In this document: piece after piece, positions 60,669 to 64,000 of the stretch
How positions within the stretch are numbered: the first letter of the stretch is position 1
Layout: each line of letters starts with the position of its first letter
Assembly: GCF_024703895.1 (NCBI RefSeq)
Contig: NZ_CP087968.1
Span: forward strand, 4,030,001 to 4,094,000
Length of the DNA: 64,000 bases
Reading direction: 5' to 3'
Origin: Nocardioides sp. B-3
Lineage (GTDB): Bacteria > Actinomycetota > Actinomycetes > Propionibacteriales > Nocardioidaceae
Notes under the pieces: model-generated
Seen by the model: only the letters and a program-made list of their open reading frames with translations
Database searches by the model: none
What the model was told of the DNA's origin: nothing
Made by a program: the position numbers and the translations under genes

Positions 60669-62856
60669 TCACCTGATCCGCTTGGCCTTGGACTTGAGGG
60701 TCACCGAGCTGTAGCCCGACTTGAGACCAGTGACCTTGACGGTGATCTTCTTGCGACGCATGGCCCCAGTGACCTTCAGGGTGCGCTTCGACGCCTTCTT
60801 CTTGATCAACTTGTCGTTGGCGTACCACTTGTACTTGAACGTCACACCCGAGTCCCGGGCGCCCGTGGCCGCCTTGAGCTTCTTGCCCACGCGCGGCTTG
60901 CCCTTGATCTTGGGCTTCGTCGTCGTGGTCAGTGAGCCCTTCGCGATCAGGGAGGTCGGATCGGACGTCGCATACGACGTTGTCGCAAAGCCCGGAGCGA
61001 CCGGAATCTCGCGCACTGGATGTATCTGCCGGCATCGGCACCCCGGAGCTGGTAGGCGGGCGCGCCCGCCCCGGCAATCACGAGCCCGTCGCGCAGCCAT
61101 TCGTAGCGCGTGGAGTACCCCCTGCGGCTTGCGGCCAAACACGTTCACCCAGTCGAGGCCGCTGGCGGTGAGCACGTTTCCCACTCGCGGCGTGCCGGCG
61201 ATCGAGGGGTAGGTGACGCCCCCGTTGGAGTACCACTGCGCCCCGGCAACGACCACCGGCGCGGAAAGAGTGGTCGGGCTGGGGTTGCGGCCGATGGCAT
61301 AGCCGGTGACCGCGACACTCAATGTGCCACCGCTCATGGCCGGGGTGGGGACGAAGGTCGCGTCGTCCGCCTGCGCGATCGGCTGACCGTTGAGATGCCA
61401 TTGGTAACGGTACGAGGTCGCACCCGGGATCGCCCCGATTGCCCCGGCCTGCCGATAGACGATGGGCGTGCCCGAGATGGAAGCAGTGCCGGCCGGCAGC
61501 GGCGGCTTGGCGGTCATGGTCACCCGGACGGTGTTCGCCGCCGCCGCGGCGCGCACGGTGACACTGCCACCGGCGTTGCTCCAGACCTCACCCGCCTGCA
61601 GGGCACCGTCGTTGCCAGCGACGTCCATCACGAACGCGCCGCGATCGGTGTCCTCCCTCTCGACGACCGGGCCCTTCCAGTACGCCCGGCCGTAGTCCGG
61701 CACCGACCCACCATTGATGGAGTAGACCGTTGAAGCGTCCGCGCCGGAGCCGTCACGATAGTCGACGAACACGCGCCTGCCCGTGTCGGGGTCGATGAAC
61801 GTGACGCTGCGCTGGCCCGAGGTGGCCGACCGCGGCGCGAGGGTCCAGTGCCACCGGCGTCACCGTTCACCACCTCGCCGGCTGCGACGATCCCCTGTTC
61901 CCAGCGGTAGACGGTCCCCGGGACGGGGTTGCAGGAATCCGTCAGGACCCGCGCCCATCAGCTCGTACAGATCGCCGTATTCCTTGCGGGCGTTGTTGGC
62001 GTGCTCGAGCCCGACGTTGTGGCCGTACTCGTGTTCGAGCACGGTCTGCAGGTCGACGGGTGGCAGCTCGAGGAGCATGACCCCGCCCCCGTTGGCGAAG
62101 GAGGTGCCGAGTCGGCCGAGCCCCGCCGCTACGTCGTTGGTGCACGCCGACGGCACCAGCACCACGAGGTGGTTGGGAGAGTCTCCGGAGAAGTCCACGC
62201 CCGGGAACAACCGGTCGCCCGGGTCGCGCATGATCGAGCTGAACTGCGCGCCGTCCCCGGCCAGCCCGCAGCCCGGGGCGGCGGCCGCCGGCGCGGACGT
62301 GGTGGGAGTGATTGCGCTGGCAGTGCTCCAGCCGGGAATCATCCCAGCGGACTCGCGGACCCAGTACTGCTGGGCACCAGTGATCCCAGCCATCAGCTCG
62401 GCGTCGCTGCGAGCATAGGCCCCGAGGTTGGTCAGCTTGGCAACGTAGGTCGCGTGGGCGGCGGGGCCGGGCGCCGGTCGGGGAGAGACGACCTGCGAGT
62501 CGCTCACCACCAGAGCCCAGGTCACCGGTCGACGCGTCCTTGAGCGCCTCGGTCCGTTCGCGCCCGGTGAGGGTGCTGCCGCCATCGGAGGCGGGCACCT
62601 CGAGCAGGCCGGTGAAAGCCGAGTGCGGCTGGGCCTCGAAGTCGGACGCCGGGGCGATGCTCCGGCCCGAGGCCAGCTCGACCGAGTAGGAGTCGGGCCG
62701 GCCACCCTCACCGGCAAGGACCCGAACGTGGCCAGTGACCCGCACCGGGTCCGGGTCATCCGCTGGTGACTCAGCCGCGGTCGCGAGACCGAGCGGCGTC
62801 AGCAGTGCTGCGGCAATCGCCGCGGCTGCAAATGTCGCGACACGTCGTTTCGACAA
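60669..62856 (-). CDS. Secreted metzincin metallopeptidase with C-terminal Ig-like repeats, frameshifted
   Basis: About 725 residues. A signal peptide (RVATFAAAAIAAALLTPLGL) is followed by a pro-region. The zinc signature EHEYGHNVGLEH is a perfect H-E-x-x-H-x-x-G-x-x-H, and YELMGAG 14 residues later supplies the Met-turn, so this is a metzincin. The C-terminal third holds three Ig-like units, each with a Y-x-W strand (YRYQWHLNGQPI, TRYEWLRDGLVI, FKYKWYANDKLI), and ends in a very basic KSKAKRIR. Breaks are near 62525, 61930, 61860, 61120 and 61005. TTG 62856 is the start. Confidence 0.8.
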
Positions 62857-62863
62857 GATGATG

Positions 62864-62869
62864 CTCCCC
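62864..62869 (-). promoter_or_regulatory. Ribosome-binding site deciding a TTG start
   Basis: GGGGAG with a seven-base spacer precedes TTG at 62856 on the minus strand. No ATG or GTG lies near the signal peptide, so this site supports the TTG start of the metzincin gene. Confidence 0.55.
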
Positions 62870-62909
62870 GTGATGGCCCGACTGGCCGGGCCGAATGGCG
62901 GACATCCTC

Positions 62910-63379
62910 TCAGGCCGGGCTGATCGTGTCTCCGTCGACCGTGATCTGGATCTCGGAGAGTGGCGAGGTGGCCGGCCCCCGGACGACGGAACCGTCCTCG
63001 ATCGAGAACTGGCTGCCGTGGCAACCGCACGGGATGACCCCGTCGGTGCTGGCGCTCACGGTGCAGCCCCCGGTGCGTGCAGACCGAGGTGAAGGCCTTG
63101 AAGGTGCCCTCGCTCGGTTGCGTCACGACGCACTTCTGCTCCGAGAACACCGCGCAACCGCCGACCGGGATGTCGCTGGTGGCAGCCGGGGGCGCCCGCC
63201 GCGGCACCGTCGGTGGGCGACTCAGCGCTGTCCGAGGACGTCGAGCCAATCGTCGGGTCGGTCGTCGGATCCGACGCCGTGTCGGGCTCGTCGCCGCCAC
63301 ATGCGACCAGCAGGGGCAGTCCGACGGCGGCTGCCGTGGCACCGCCGAGCACGTTGCGACGGTTGAGTCCGGAAGTCAT
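62910..63379 (-). CDS. Tat-exported Rieske [2Fe-2S] lipoprotein, frameshifted
   Basis: About 155 residues. The N-terminus has a twin-arginine motif NRRNVLGG, a hydrophobic stretch and a lipobox LVAC, so it should be folded in the cytoplasm, exported by Tat and lipid-anchored. A Thr/Ser/Asp-rich spacer precedes the Rieske domain, with CTHRGC and PCGCHGSQF as ligands and GPATSPLSEIQITVDGD as end. Breaks are near 63190 and 63075. Its electron partner is unknown. Confidence 0.85.
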
Positions 63380-63388
63380 GGCCAGAGA

Positions 63389-64000
<612 letters not shown>

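Overview
This is a window of very high-GC DNA from an actinobacterium, most likely of the Nocardioidaceae/Propionibacteriales. The evidence is established actinobacterial gene order and actinobacteria-specific genes: whiA–yvcK–rapZ–uvrC, gap–pgk–tpiA–secG, pgl–opcA–zwf–pgi–tal–tkt next to ctaB/ctaA, a sufR-led suf operon, RbpA, OpcA, WhiA, a MabA/InhA-type fabG–fabI pair and an acVLRF1-type release factor. I see no rRNA, tRNA, CRISPR array, insertion sequence or prophage. There is no gene-free stretch longer than 300 bases.

The reading frame is broken very often. More than half of the genes, including essential ones (transketolase, G6PDH, triosephosphate isomerase, SufC, SufS, WhiA, UvrC), need one or more single-base corrections, most often removal of one extra G or C. 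I read these as sequence or assembly errors and annotate each gene over its full inferred span, giving the approximate break points. Few genes look truly decayed: an ABC permease at 26.9-27.5 kb and possibly a NUDIX gene at 22.6 kb.

Layout. 0-6.1 kb: a redox cluster (AurF-like diiron oxygenase, FprB-type ferredoxin reductase, TetR regulator, EthA/MymA-like flavin monooxygenase, alpha/beta hydrolase, SDR) whose members overlap at ATGA/GTGA junctions. 6.2-8.7 kb: serB, a PrmC-like methyltransferase, a SixA-like phosphatase. 8.7-14.7 kb: cyanophycin metabolism (cphB, cphA, a cupin) facing a CphA-like Mur-ligase protein that lacks the ATP-grasp domain. 14.7-16.2 kb: fabI and fabG of type II fatty-acid synthesis. 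16.3-29.2 kb: dodecin, DUF3099, moaA, SURF1, an ABC exporter, ABC-F, a neutral zinc peptidase with a duplicated 5' end, a phosphotransferase, acVLRF1 and a lipoprotein. 29.2-37.1 kb: the minus-strand suf operon (sufR-B-D-Rieske-C-S-U-T) followed by an unknown gene and an ASCH–NYN pair. 37.1-42.6 kb: two ABC-2 transporters and the haem-A genes ctaA/ctaB. 42.7-50.7 kb: the plus-strand pentose-phosphate operon. 50.7-52 kb: an AbiEi-like/DUF559 gene enclosed by oppositely oriented 31-32 bp repeat arrays. 52-60.6 kb: rbpA, secG, tpiA, pgk, gap, whiA, yvcK, rapZ, uvrC. 60.7-64 kb: a secreted metzincin with Ig-like repeats, a Tat Rieske lipoprotein, and the 3' part of uvrA.

How the parts fit together: 42.7-55.6 kb supplies most of glycolysis and the pentose-phosphate pathway. 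The suf cluster builds Fe-S centres used by MoaA, the ferredoxin–FprB protein and the Rieske proteins. CtaA, CtaB and SURF1 serve cytochrome oxidase assembly. The points most worth a second look are the repeat-bounded AbiEi/DUF559 cassette, the ATP-grasp-less CphA relative beside cphBA, the ASCH–NYN pair behind suf, and a near-perfect SufR-type operator in front of sufR.
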